DNA of 64,000 nucleotides from JAYFNU01 sp964460755 (GTDB lineage Bacteria > Bacillota > Clostridia > Oscillospirales > Ruminococcaceae): contig CAYWQL010000006.1 in assembly GCA_964460755.1 (NCBI GenBank), positions 1-64,000 of the forward strand. Direction: 5' to 3'. How positions within the stretch are numbered: the stretch's first letter is position 1; each line of letters starts with the position of its first letter. A program made the position numbers and the translations under genes. Below the pieces are notes generated by a model. That model did no database searches. It was not told where the DNA came from and was given only the letters and a program-made list of their open reading frames with translations. This document shows, piece by piece, positions 6,969-14,420 of the stretch.

Positions 6969-8564
6969 ATGGCAAAGTATGTATTTGTAACCGGAGGCGT
7001 TGTATCGGGGCTTGGAAAGGGGATTACAGCCGCTTCACTCGGTCGGTTGTTAAAGGCTCGCGGAGTAAAGGTCGCCGCGCAAAAGCTTGACCCGTATATT
7101 AATGTTGACCCGGGCACGATGAGCCCATATCAGCACGGCGAGGTATTTGTTACAGACGACGGCGCGGAAACTGATTTGGACCTCGGACACTACGAAAGGT
7201 TTATTGACGAAAGCCTTAACAAGTATTCCAACTTGACAACAGGAAAGGTATACTGGAACGTCCTTAACAAGGAAAGACGGGGAGAATATCTCGGAAAAAC
7301 CGTTCAGGTTATTCCGCACATAACCGACGAAATAAAACGCTTCATTTATAACGTTGCGTCCAAGACTGACGCAGAGGTTGTAATAACCGAGATAGGCGGG
7401 ACGACGGGAGATATTGAAAGTCAGCCTTTTCTTGAAGCTATTCGGCAGATATCCCTTGAGGTTGGAAAAGAGAACTGCGTATTTATTCACGTTACGCTCG
7501 TGCCTTATCTTCGCGGCTCGGGTGACTTTAAGTCAAAGCCTACCCAGCACTCGGTTAAGGAGCTTCGTTCAATCGGAATTTCTCCCGACATAATTGTTCT
7601 CAGAAGCGACGAAGCGAATATTGACGAGGAGGTTAAGGAAAAGGTTTCGCTGTTTTGCAACGTGAAGCCTGAATGCGTTATTGAGAACAATACTCTTTCG
7701 GAATTATATCAAGCGCCGATTATGCTTATGAATAACGGCTTAGACGATATTGTTTGCAGAGAACTCGGACTAAAAACTAAAAAATGTGATATGCGCGATT
7801 GGGAAGCGATGCTTAAGCGGATTGAAACGGCAAACAAAACGGTCGTAATCGGAATAGTCGGCAAATATACCAAATTTCACGATGCATACTTATCCGTTGC
7901 CGAGGCGCTTCGACACGCGGGATATGAAAACAGCGCTAAGGTGAAAATTGAATGGATTGATTCCGAGCCGATAACAAAGGATAACGCGCGAGAATATCTC
8001 GGCGGGTGTGACGGCGTTTTGATACCCGGCGGATTCGGAGACAGGGGCATAGAGGGAATGATTGCGACGGCGCAGTATGCTCGGGAAAACAATGTTCCTT
8101 ACTTCGGCATATGTCTTGGTATGCAAATAGCGGTTATTGAGTATGCAAGAAACGTGCTCGGACTTGAGGACGCAAACTCACGAGAGTTTGACGAGAACTC
8201 GGAGCATCTCGTTATAGACTATATGCCTGACCAAAGTGACGATACTGATAAGGGTGGAACAATGCGACTCGGTTGTTATCCGTGCAATCTGATTAAAGGA
8301 ACAAAGCTTCATAATGCCTATGGCACTGATAAAATCAGCGAACGTCACCGGCACAGATATGAATACAATAACGAGTACAAAAACGCTCTTCAGAACGCGG
8401 GATTGCTTGTCGCGGGAATATCGCCCGACGGAAATATCGTTGAGGCTGTCGAATGCGCGAAGCATCCGTTCTATGTTGGCTGTCAGTTTCATCCCGAATT
8501 TAAAAGCAGACCTAACAGAAGCCACCCGATTTTTCACGAATTTATAAAATGTGCGCTTAAATAA
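6969..8564 (+). CDS. pyrG: CTP synthase (glutamine hydrolysing)
   Basis: A 531-residue enzyme that aminates UTP to CTP. The N-terminal synthetase domain starts KYVFVTGGVVSGLGKG and contains the DPYINVDPGTMSP segment. The C-terminal class I glutaminase domain has FGICLGMQ with the nucleophile cysteine and CQFHPEFKSRP with the catalytic His and Glu. ATG 6969 is used because GAGGTGA (6954-6960) precedes it; a GTG at 6957 would place the site inside the gene. It is the last gene of the attenuator-controlled operon and is followed by a strong terminator. It shares with its operon partners the use of glutamine amide nitrogen. CTP is also used to activate nonulosonic acids, which might explain the grouping, but that is speculation. 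Confidence 0.96.
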   Translation: MAKYVFVTGGVVSGLGKGITAASLGRLLKARGVKVAAQKLDPYINVDPGTMSPYQHGEVFVTDDGAETDLDLGHYERFIDESLNKYSNLTTGKVYWNVLNKERRGEYLGKTVQVIPHITDEIKRFIYNVASKTDAEVVITEIGGTTGDIESQPFLEAIRQISLEVGKENCVFIHVTLVPYLRGSGDFKSKPTQHSVKELRSIGISPDIIVLRSDEANIDEEVKEKVSLFCNVKPECVIENNTLSELYQAPIMLMNNGLDDIVCRELGLKTKKCDMRDWEAMLKRIETANKTVVIGIVGKYTKFHDAYLSVAEALRHAGYENSAKVKIEWIDSEPITKDNAREYLGGCDGVLIPGGFGDRGIEGMIATAQYARENNVPYFGICLGMQIAVIEYARNVLGLEDANSREFDENSEHLVIDYMPDQSDDTDKGGTMRLGCYPCNLIKGTKLHNAYGTDKISERHRHRYEYNNEYKNALQNAGLLVAGISPDGNIVEAVECAKHPFYVGCQFHPEFKSRPNRSHPIFHEFIKCALK

Positions 8565-8621
8565 AAGCAAACAGCAGCTTCAGTTTATTTGTTTTTGTCA
8601 TAAACCAAGTATAAGGCAACG

Positions 8622-8648
8622 AAAGCGAGAGCAAACGCTCTCGCTTTT
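8622..8648 (+). terminator. intrinsic terminator of pyrG
   Basis: AAAGCGAGAGC (8622-8632) and GCTCTCGCTTT (8637-8647) form an 11-bp stem with loop AAAC and end in a T-run. It closes the nitrogen operon and marks the left side of the recombinase region. Confidence 0.85.
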
Positions 8649-8736
8649 GTTATACACTGAAAAATTAATTGCTAAAAGAACTGTTAAATGAATATACAAT
8701 TTTTTATCACCAATACTCTTAAGCGGAGGTGAAAGG

Positions 8737-8904
8737 ATGATAATTTCAAGACGAATTAACGGAACGCCAATCAGCGAAGAAGAATTTAAAGATATTGTTA
8801 TTGTCAATGACGTTATGCGCGATACGCTCAAAGAGGTCAGAGCTCAAGGCAATATATCCATAGAAACAAATCAGACAGAAAACGAGTTAAAGCATATATC
8901 CTGA
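8737..8904 (+). CDS. small protein of unknown function upstream of the recombinase (55 aa)
   Basis: The frame begins MIISRRINGTPISEEEFKDI and ends ELKHIS. It has a very strong ribosome site, GGAGGTGAAAGG, directly before ATG 8737, which is the main reason to believe it is real. It is charged, has no membrane segment and no recognised motif, and is probably alpha-helical from residue 13 onward. It lies 56 bases before the large serine recombinase in the same direction. Small genes next to such recombinases can encode recombination directionality factors, so this is one possible role, but nothing in the sequence proves it. A poor TTGCTA/TACAAT pair with a 20-base spacer lies at 8669-8700. Confidence 0.6.
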   Translation: MIISRRINGTPISEEEFKDIVIVNDVMRDTLKEVRAQGNISIETNQTENELKHIS

Positions 8905-8960
8905 TGTGGTATTATAGCAATGCGAATGCCAATAAATAACAATACATCAAGAGGAACGAA

Positions 8961-10364
8961 ATGTCTGCTAAACTGGGTACAAGGTTAAATCCTGAGGGCT
9001 CGACATATGCCGCATATGTAAGAGTGTCAACCAACGCACAGGCGGAGGAGGGCTACTCGATTGAAATACAGTCGGAAAAGCTTAAAGCGTATATAACGCA
9101 GGTTGTAGGCAGTAATAATTATGAAATGTATATAGACGACGGATATAGCGGCAGCTCGATAGCGCGCCCCGCCATACAACGACTTATTTCAGACGTAAAA
9201 GATAAAAAAATAAAATGCGTTCTTGTTGTAAAGTTAGATAGACTTTCGAGGTCGCAAAAGGATACCATCTTTTTAATCGAAGATGTTTTTTTAGCCAATG
9301 ATGTTTCCTTTCATTCGCTTAATGAAAGCTTCGATACGTCAACTCCGTTTGGCCGAGCGATGGTCGGAATCCTTTCAGTATTCGCTCAGCTTGAGCGAGA
9401 AAATATTTATGAAAGAACCCGAGGCGGAATGCAAAAAAGGGTAGAGAACGGACTTTGGATGGGCGGCGGACGGGTTCCGTTCGGATATGATTACGATAAA
9501 AATAAAGGCGTCCTCGTTCCGAACAAAGACGCCGACAGGGTGAAAAAGCTATATGAGCTTTTTCTTAAGGGCTATTCGCTTAATTATATCGCGGATAAAC
9601 TGAACCTGAAATACGACAAGCTTGCTTACCAAATATTAACGAGAAAATCAAACGCGGGATATATAGTGTATAACGGAGTTTCCTATAAGGGATTACATGA
9701 GCCCATTATTGATTTGGACACATACAACTGCGCGATGCTGATGCTTCAGGATAAGTCCTCCAAGCGATACACCGCTCCCAGCATTCATTTGCTGACAGGA
9801 CTTGTGGTTTGCGGAGTGTGCGGTGCTAAAATGAGATATAGCCCGTGGGGCGCAGGACGATATAAATTAACCTGCTATTCCCAGCAATCCTCGAAAAAAT
9901 ACCTCATCAAAAACCATAATTGCGATAACAAAAAGGTATGGGCCGACGATGTAGAGCGTGTTATTATATCCGACATATTCAGTATGTCTAAATTGCTGAG
10001 CGACTCCGATGTGGCGCCCGTAAAGGATGACAATTCAGTTATAAACATACTTAAAGAACAATATGAAGCTGTCGGCAGCAAGCTTAGAAGATTGTATGAC
10101 TTATACGGTACTCAACAGGACGACACACTATTAAAGGTAATTAATGAAACAAGAAAAAACTTAGATGGAATAGAAGCAAAAATAGCGCAGGAAACTCAGC
10201 ATCAAACAGTATCCAAGTCAATTATTAACGCAAAAAACCAAATCAAGAATGTGGAGCAGGCTTGGGATTGTATGACAGATATTCAAAAAAGAAATATAAT
10301 TCAATCGGTTGTTAAGAGGATAGTAATAACCGGCAACGATATGGACGTTGACTACAAGTTTTAA
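8961..10364 (+). CDS. large serine recombinase (site-specific integrase/excisionase)
   Basis: A 467-residue recombinase. The N-terminal resolvase domain has the catalytic serine in AAYVRVSTNAQAEEGYS, the conserved VVKLDRLSRSQKD and an ERENIYERT stretch. A recombinase domain follows (about 180-280), then a zinc ribbon with CGVCGAKM and later cysteines, and a C-terminal coiled coil (about 355-430). The architecture is that of SpoIVCA, which excises the skin element from sigK, and of phage integrases. The ribosome site is AAGAGGA before ATG 8961. The gene stops about 50 bases before the point where the opposing sigG gene loses homology, which is where an attachment site would be expected. Base use looks more AT-rich than the flanking housekeeping genes. 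Confidence 0.93.
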   Translation: MSAKLGTRLNPEGSTYAAYVRVSTNAQAEEGYSIEIQSEKLKAYITQVVGSNNYEMYIDDGYSGSSIARPAIQRLISDVKDKKIKCVLVVKLDRLSRSQKDTIFLIEDVFLANDVSFHSLNESFDTSTPFGRAMVGILSVFAQLERENIYERTRGGMQKRVENGLWMGGGRVPFGYDYDKNKGVLVPNKDADRVKKLYELFLKGYSLNYIADKLNLKYDKLAYQILTRKSNAGYIVYNGVSYKGLHEPIIDLDTYNCAMLMLQDKSSKRYTAPSIHLLTGLVVCGVCGAKMRYSPWGAGRYKLTCYSQQSSKKYLIKNHNCDNKKVWADDVERVIISDIFSMSKLLSDSDVAPVKDDNSVINILKEQYEAVGSKLRRLYDLYGTQQDDTLLKVINETRKNLDGIEAKIAQETQHQTVSKSIINAKNQIKNVEQAWDCMTDIQKRNIIQSVVKRIVITGNDMDVDYKF

Positions 10365-10371
10365 CGATACC

Positions 10372-10704
10372 TTATTGAAACTTATAAAAGGAGGTATTTG
10401 GACTAAGTATATTGATCGGCACCGCATAGGTTGAAAATCTGACCCCAAGAGATAAATCAAAGTTGTCTATCGCTTTTAAAAGTCCGATACACCCCACCTG
10501 AAACAGGTCGTCCGGCAGCTCGTTGCGATTTAAAAAACGCTGGATAATACTTAAAACAAGACGAAGGTTGCCCGAGACAAGCTTGTCCCGTGCCGACATA
10601 TCGCCTTGCCGCGCCTGTTTGATAAGCTCGATTTTTTCATTTTCCTTCAGAACCGTAAGCTTCGACGTGTTTACGCCGCATATTTCGACCTTGCAATTTT
10701 GCAA
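10372..10704 (-). pseudogene. sigG: forespore sigma factor SigG, 5' part only (interrupted gene)
   Basis: The translation begins NCKVEICGVNTSKLTVL, which is diagnostic for SigG and unlike SigF or SigE. It continues through region 2 (GNLRLVLSIIQRF, DDLFQVGCIGLLKAIDNFDL, FSTYAVP). Homology stops at residue 97 or so, and the reading frame ends after 13 unrelated residues. Regions 3 and 4, needed for promoter -35 recognition, are absent. The start is a TTG at 10704 behind AAGGCGGTGA. A full SigG has about 250-260 residues. The missing half is not in the 8.6-10.4 kb region or elsewhere in the window. The gene may be restored by recombinase action in sporulating cells, may be split by an inversion, or may be dead; the sequence cannot decide. 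Confidence 0.85.
10410..10426. other. probable attachment-site junction inside sigG
   Basis: Read on the minus strand, normal SigG coding runs through the codons for FSTYAVP and then changes abruptly at about 10415. The expected continuation (MIIGEIRR in the family) is replaced by unrelated residues and a stop. The break is about 50 bases from the end of the recombinase gene. The core bases ATCGGCACC (10415-10423, plus strand) would be the shared crossover sequence. The other junction was not found in the window. Confidence 0.6.
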
Positions 10705-10837
10705 AATATCACCGCCTTTATGAAAAGAAGTATTGACGACGACGCATTAATTAATTCACAGCCCAAATTATTTTCACAAGAATTATTATTGCGGCAACTT
10801 CATAGTATTAATAAATACTTGTTTGGAGGAAAGAAAA

Positions 10838-11104
10838 ATGTTATTTTCGGAGTTGTGCGAAAAAGAGGTTGTCAGCATTAAGACGGGAAGCAAGCTTGGG
10901 CTTATCGACGATATTGAGTTCGATGAAAATACCTTTGAAATAAAGCGGTTTCTGATATACGGAAAAAGTGAGCTTTTAGGGCTTCTCGGACGAAGCGAGG
11001 ACGTCATTATAGACCGAGCCGAGGTGGATACCTTGGGCACTGACATATTGCTTGTCAGAAGCGAAACCGAGCGAAAAAACGTGTCCAAAAGAAAATTAAT
11101 ATAA
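10838..11104 (+). CDS. YlmC/YmxH family PRC-barrel sporulation protein
   Basis: An 88-residue protein with a single PRC-barrel-like domain (FSELCEKEVVSIKTGSKLG, DDIEFDENTFEI, FLIYGKSELLGLLGR). This family is widespread in spore formers; in Bacillus ylmC lies just downstream of sigG. Here it is divergent from the sigG 5' part, with 133 bases between their starts. ATG 10838 is preceded by GGAGGA; a TTG at 10823 in frame falls on the ribosome site and was rejected. The function of the family is not well defined. Its presence beside sigG supports an ancestral sporulation locus at this place. Confidence 0.83.
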   Translation: MLFSELCEKEVVSIKTGSKLGLIDDIEFDENTFEIKRFLIYGKSELLGLLGRSEDVIIDRAEVDTLGTDILLVRSETERKNVSKRKLI

Positions 11105-11118
11105 TTACCGAAAAATAC

Positions 11119-11148
11119 TTGTCAAAAAAGATAGGGTTATGATATAAT
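11119..11148 (+). promoter_or_regulatory. sigma-A promoter of rpsB-tsf
   Basis: TTGTCA (11119-11124) and TATAAT (11143-11148) are separated by 18 bases. Transcription from about 11155 leaves a leader of roughly 100 bases before rpsB. Confidence 0.75.
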
Positions 11149-11154
11149 AATTCG

Positions 11155-11258
11155 GCAATTCACACGCGATTTATACGTTTCGCGGGTGCTTTCCGTTACG
11201 GAGGGTGCGAAACGGTTGAGAAGCGCGGAGGAATAAAACAAAAAGGAGAATTTTAAAA
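11155..11258 (+). promoter_or_regulatory. structured rpsB leader, candidate S2 autoregulatory element
   Basis: CGTTTCGC (11176-11183) and GCGAAACG (11207-11214) form an 8-bp stem. Inside it CTTTCCG/CGGAGGG makes a second helix with a TTA loop. An alternative CGCGA/TCGCG hairpin overlaps the outer stem. The ribosome site AAGGAG follows. Ribosomal protein operons often carry such leaders, but no known S2 leader family was recognised. Confidence 0.5.
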
Positions 11259-12116
11259 ATGGCAGTAGTATCTATGAAACAGCTTCTTGAGGCGGGCGTT
11301 CATTTCGGACACCAGACAAGAAGATGGAACCCCAAAATGGCGACCTACATCTTTACGGAAAGAAACGGCATCTACATCATTGACCTTCAAAAGACGGTTA
11401 AGAAGCTCGACGAAGCGTATAACTTTATTCGCGAAGCGGCGGGCGAGGGCGATATCCTTTTCGTAGGAACCAAAAAACAGGCTCAGGAGTCGGTTAAGGA
11501 AGAAGCCGAGCGCTGCGGTATGCATTTTGTCAACGCTCGTTGGCTTGGCGGCACGCTCACAAACTTTCGCACAATCAGAAGAAGAATAGCCCGTCTTGAG
11601 CAGCTCAACAAAATGAGCGCGGACGGAACTTTTGAGATGCTTACGAAAAAAGAAGTAAGCAGACTTCAGCTTGAAATCGAAAAGCTTGAGAAATTCCTCG
11701 GCGGCGTAAAAAATATGGGCAAGCTTCCAAGCGCCCTTTTCATCGTTGACCCGAGAAAAGAACACATTGCGGTCGCGGAAGCAAGAAAGCTTCATATTCC
11801 CATAGTCGCGATTGTCGACACAAACTGCGACCCTGATGAAATAGATTATGTTATCCCCGGAAACGACGACGCCATCCGCGCGGTTAAGCTTATAACCGGC
11901 GCTATGGCTGACGCGGTTATCGAAACCCGTCAGGGCGCGTCCTTTGCGCCTGAAGAGGCGGCGGAGGCTGTTCCTTCGGAGGAGAAGGAAGCCAACGTAA
12001 AGCTTGAAGAGTTTGAAAAGAAGGCCGCTCCCAAGAAGGAAGCGACCGAAGAAGCGAAGCCTGCGAAGAAGACGGCGACAAAGGTCGCGAAAGAAAAGAC
12101 AGAAGAGAAGGAGTAA
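11259..12116 (+). CDS. rpsB: 30S ribosomal protein S2
   Basis: A 285-residue uS2. The core is typical: MKQLLEAGVHFGHQTRRWNP, FVGTKKQAQESV, VNARWLGGTLTN and DPRKEHIAVAEA. After about residue 230 the protein runs into a highly charged tail rich in Lys, Ala and Glu that ends EKTEEKE; such tails occur in Clostridia and are probably disordered. It binds late to the 30S head and is needed for S1 and mRNA binding in other bacteria. The ribosome site is AAGGAG. It is the first gene of the operon with tsf, 6 bases downstream. Confidence 0.97.
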   Translation: MAVVSMKQLLEAGVHFGHQTRRWNPKMATYIFTERNGIYIIDLQKTVKKLDEAYNFIREAAGEGDILFVGTKKQAQESVKEEAERCGMHFVNARWLGGTLTNFRTIRRRIARLEQLNKMSADGTFEMLTKKEVSRLQLEIEKLEKFLGGVKNMGKLPSALFIVDPRKEHIAVAEARKLHIPIVAIVDTNCDPDEIDYVIPGNDDAIRAVKLITGAMADAVIETRQGASFAPEEAAEAVPSEEKEANVKLEEFEKKAAPKKEATEEAKPAKKTATKVAKEKTEEKE

Positions 12117-12122
12117 TTGAAT

Positions 12123-13025
12123 ATGGCATTCACAGCTAAAGATGTTCAGTCCCTCCGTGAGCGCACAGGCTGCGGAATGATGGACTGCAAAAAGGCTCTT
12201 ACAGAGTCTGACGGAGATATGGACAAGGCGATAGAGTTTCTTCGCGAAAGAGGACTTGCGGCGGCAGCGAAGAAGGCGGGAAGAATAGCCTCCGAGGGTA
12301 TTGTTTACGCTTTAGTCGACGGCAAAAAGGGCGCGATTATCGAGGTTAACTCGGAAACCGACTTCGTGGCGAAGAACGACAGCTTCAAGGAATTTGTCGA
12401 GACTTGTGCAAAGACCGTTATAAGTGAAAATCCTGCCGATGTCGACGCGCTTTTACAATGCTCGGCAAATGGCGAGACAATAGAAGCGCAGCTTCGTGAA
12501 AAGATTCTTACAATCGGCGAGAACATAAAAATTCGCCGTTTTCAGAGATATGAAGGCGTGTTAATTCCGTATATTCACGGCGGCGGCACCCACGCGGTTA
12601 TTGTCAAGTTTGACGCTGACGACGCGACGGCGGCGAAGCCTGAGTTTGTGCTTTATGCAAAAGACGTCGCAATGCAGGTTGCGGCAGTTAACCCGACCTA
12701 CGTTTGCAAGGAAGAGGTTCCCGCAGGCGACATAGACAAGGAAAAGGAAATCCTCACCCAGCAGGCAATCAACGAGGGCAAGCCCGCGGCAATAGCCGAG
12801 AAGATGGTTATGGGTCGTATCGGCAAGTATTATAAAGAGGTTTGCTTGCTTGAGCAGCCGTTTGTTAAGGACGACAAGATTTCTGTCGCGCAGTATACAA
12901 GCAACACAGCGAAGGAGCTTGGCGGTGCGATAAAGGTCGTTGCGTTCTCCCGTTACGAGAAGGGCGAGGGACTTGAAAAACGTTCCGACGATTTCGCGGC
13001 GGAAGTCGCCAGCATGGCAAAATAG
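12123..13025 (+). CDS. tsf: translation elongation factor Ts
   Basis: A 300-residue EF-Ts, the nucleotide exchange factor of EF-Tu. The N-terminal UBA-like domain reads VQSLRERTGCGMMDCKKAL, followed by the signature NSETDFVAKND and IHGGGTHAV, and a C-terminal domain that includes EQPFVKDDK. ATG 12123 is used because AGAAGGAG lies 11-18 bases before it; an upstream TTG 6 bases earlier is a weaker choice. It is co-transcribed with rpsB and followed by a terminator. Confidence 0.97.
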   Translation: MAFTAKDVQSLRERTGCGMMDCKKALTESDGDMDKAIEFLRERGLAAAAKKAGRIASEGIVYALVDGKKGAIIEVNSETDFVAKNDSFKEFVETCAKTVISENPADVDALLQCSANGETIEAQLREKILTIGENIKIRRFQRYEGVLIPYIHGGGTHAVIVKFDADDATAAKPEFVLYAKDVAMQVAAVNPTYVCKEEVPAGDIDKEKEILTQQAINEGKPAAIAEKMVMGRIGKYYKEVCLLEQPFVKDDKISVAQYTSNTAKELGGAIKVVAFSRYEKGEGLEKRSDDFAAEVASMAK

Positions 13026-13034
13026 TTTTTTAGT

Positions 13035-13068
13035 AAAAGAACGCAACTTGTGTTGCGTTCTTTTTTTT
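13035..13068 (+). terminator. terminator of rpsB-tsf
   Basis: AAAAGAACGCAA (13035-13046) pairs with TTGCGTTCTTTT (13053-13064) and runs into eight T. The next operon has its own promoter 22 bases on. Confidence 0.9.
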
Positions 13069-13089
13069 AAAAGTATAAATGGTTTTAGG

Positions 13090-13118
13090 TTTACAACTAA
13101 TAAGATTTAAGGTAGAAT
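13090..13118 (+). promoter_or_regulatory. sigma-A promoter of the pyrH operon
   Basis: TTTACA (13090-13095) and TAGAAT (13113-13118) have a 17-base spacer. A TATAAT at 13120-13125 has no fitting -35 box. Confidence 0.6.
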
Positions 13119-13150
13119 ATATAATAATAAAACAACCGAAAGGCGTAACA

Positions 13151-13861
13151 ATGCTTAAATACAAACGTATACTTATTAAGCTTTCGGGCGAGGCTCTTGC
13201 GGGCGACGACGTAAGGGGAGTTAACCACGACACCGTCGTCAAAATAACCGAGGCAATTAGAGATACGGCGGCGCTCGGAACCGAAATCGCCATAGTCGTC
13301 GGCGGCGGAAACTTCTGGCGCGGTCGGGACAGCAGCGGAATGGAGCGCACTCGCGCAGACCATATCGGAATGCTTGCAACGGTTATGAACGGGCTTGCCG
13401 TTGCCGATGCGCTCGAACAGCTTGACGTAGCGGTAAGAGTTATGACGGCGATACCCATGCAGCAAATAGCCGAGCCGTATATCCGCAATCGCGCCATACG
13501 TCATCTTGAAAAGGGACGGGTTATTATTCTTGCGGCGGGTACGGGGAATCCGTATTTTTCGACCGACACGGCTTCGGCGCTTCGCGCGGCGGAGATTGAC
13601 GCGGATATTATACTGAAAGCCACGCTTGTCGACGGGGTTTATGATAAGGACCCGCACAAGTTTACCGACGCTGTTCGCTACGAACGCCTTAGCTTTTCCA
13701 AGGTGCTTAATGACGGTCTTCAGGTTATTGACAGCACGGCGGCGAGCATGTGCCGCGATAATAAAATTCCCGTGTTGGTATTTGACCTTCAGAACGACCC
13801 CCAAAACCTCGTAAGAGTGGTTAAGGGCGAAAATATAGGAACAATAATTGAGGAGGCATAA
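13151..13861 (+). CDS. pyrH: UMP kinase
   Basis: A 236-residue bacterial UMP kinase of the amino acid kinase fold, phosphorylating UMP to UDP. Motifs are ILIKLSGEAL at the N-terminus, VVGGGNFWRGRD for phosphate binding, and AGTGNPYFSTDTASALRA and KATLVDGVYDKDP for UMP and ATP. ATG 13151 gives the standard length; an in-frame extension to 13079 would lie over the promoter. The ribosome site AAAGGCG is modest. It opens the conserved pyrH-frr-uppS-cdsA-dxr-rseP-ispG-polC run. Confidence 0.97.
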   Translation: MLKYKRILIKLSGEALAGDDVRGVNHDTVVKITEAIRDTAALGTEIAIVVGGGNFWRGRDSSGMERTRADHIGMLATVMNGLAVADALEQLDVAVRVMTAIPMQQIAEPYIRNRAIRHLEKGRVIILAAGTGNPYFSTDTASALRAAEIDADIILKATLVDGVYDKDPHKFTDAVRYERLSFSKVLNDGLQVIDSTAASMCRDNKIPVLVFDLQNDPQNLVRVVKGENIGTIIEEA

Positions 13862-13863
13862 CT

Positions 13864-14418
13864 ATGAACGCTTATGTTACCCCGTATGATGAAAAAATGG
13901 AAAAAACTCTAAGCTACCTTAAGGCTGACCTTGCGGCGACCCGCGCGGGCAGGGCGAATCCCGCCGTGCTTGACAAGATTATGGTCGACTATTACGGAAC
14001 ACCGACGGCGATTAACCAAATGGCAGCGGTGTCTGTTTCCGAAGCAAGGGTGCTCGTTATTCAGCCGTGGGACGCGTCGGCAATAAAGAATATCGAAAAG
14101 GCGATACAGGCGTCGGATATCGGTATTAACCCGATGAACGACGGAAAATGTATTCGCATTAACTTTCCGCAGCTTACCGAGGAAAGAAGACGCGAGCTTG
14201 TTAAGGATATAAAGAAGATGGGTGAGGATGGCAAGGTTGCCATTCGTGCCATTCGCCGCGACGCTATTGAAAAGTTTAAGGCTATTCAAAAGACAAGCGA
14301 GATAACCGAGGACGACCTTAAAAATCTTGAGGACGAAATTCAAAAGGCGACCGACAAAAGAACTAAGGATATCGACGACGCGGTTAAGGCGAAAGAAAAC
14401 GAGATAATGGAGATATAG
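13864..14418 (+). CDS. frr: ribosome recycling factor
   Basis: A 184-residue RRF that splits post-termination ribosomes together with EF-G. The long three-helix bundle is visible (KADLAATRAGRANPAVLD, INFPQLTEERRRELVKD, KKMGEDGKVAIRAIRRDA), with the hinge and domain II between. The length is standard. It starts 2 bases after pyrH, behind GAGG, and is followed 2 bases later by uppS, so translation of the three genes is tightly linked. Confidence 0.97.
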   Translation: MNAYVTPYDEKMEKTLSYLKADLAATRAGRANPAVLDKIMVDYYGTPTAINQMAAVSVSEARVLVIQPWDASAIKNIEKAIQASDIGINPMNDGKCIRINFPQLTEERRRELVKDIKKMGEDGKVAIRAIRRDAIEKFKAIQKTSEITEDDLKNLEDEIQKATDKRTKDIDDAVKAKENEIMEI

Positions 14419-14420
14419 CG

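Noticed and set aside
8565..8960. The missing 3' half of sigG left of the recombinase
   Set aside because: Minus-strand frames there show no region 3 or 4 sigma sequence; the segment holds a terminator and the 55-residue ORF.
10372..10414. The last 13 residues of the sigG frame as a real C-terminus
   Set aside because: They do not resemble any sigma factor part and begin exactly where homology stops; they are element DNA read by chance.
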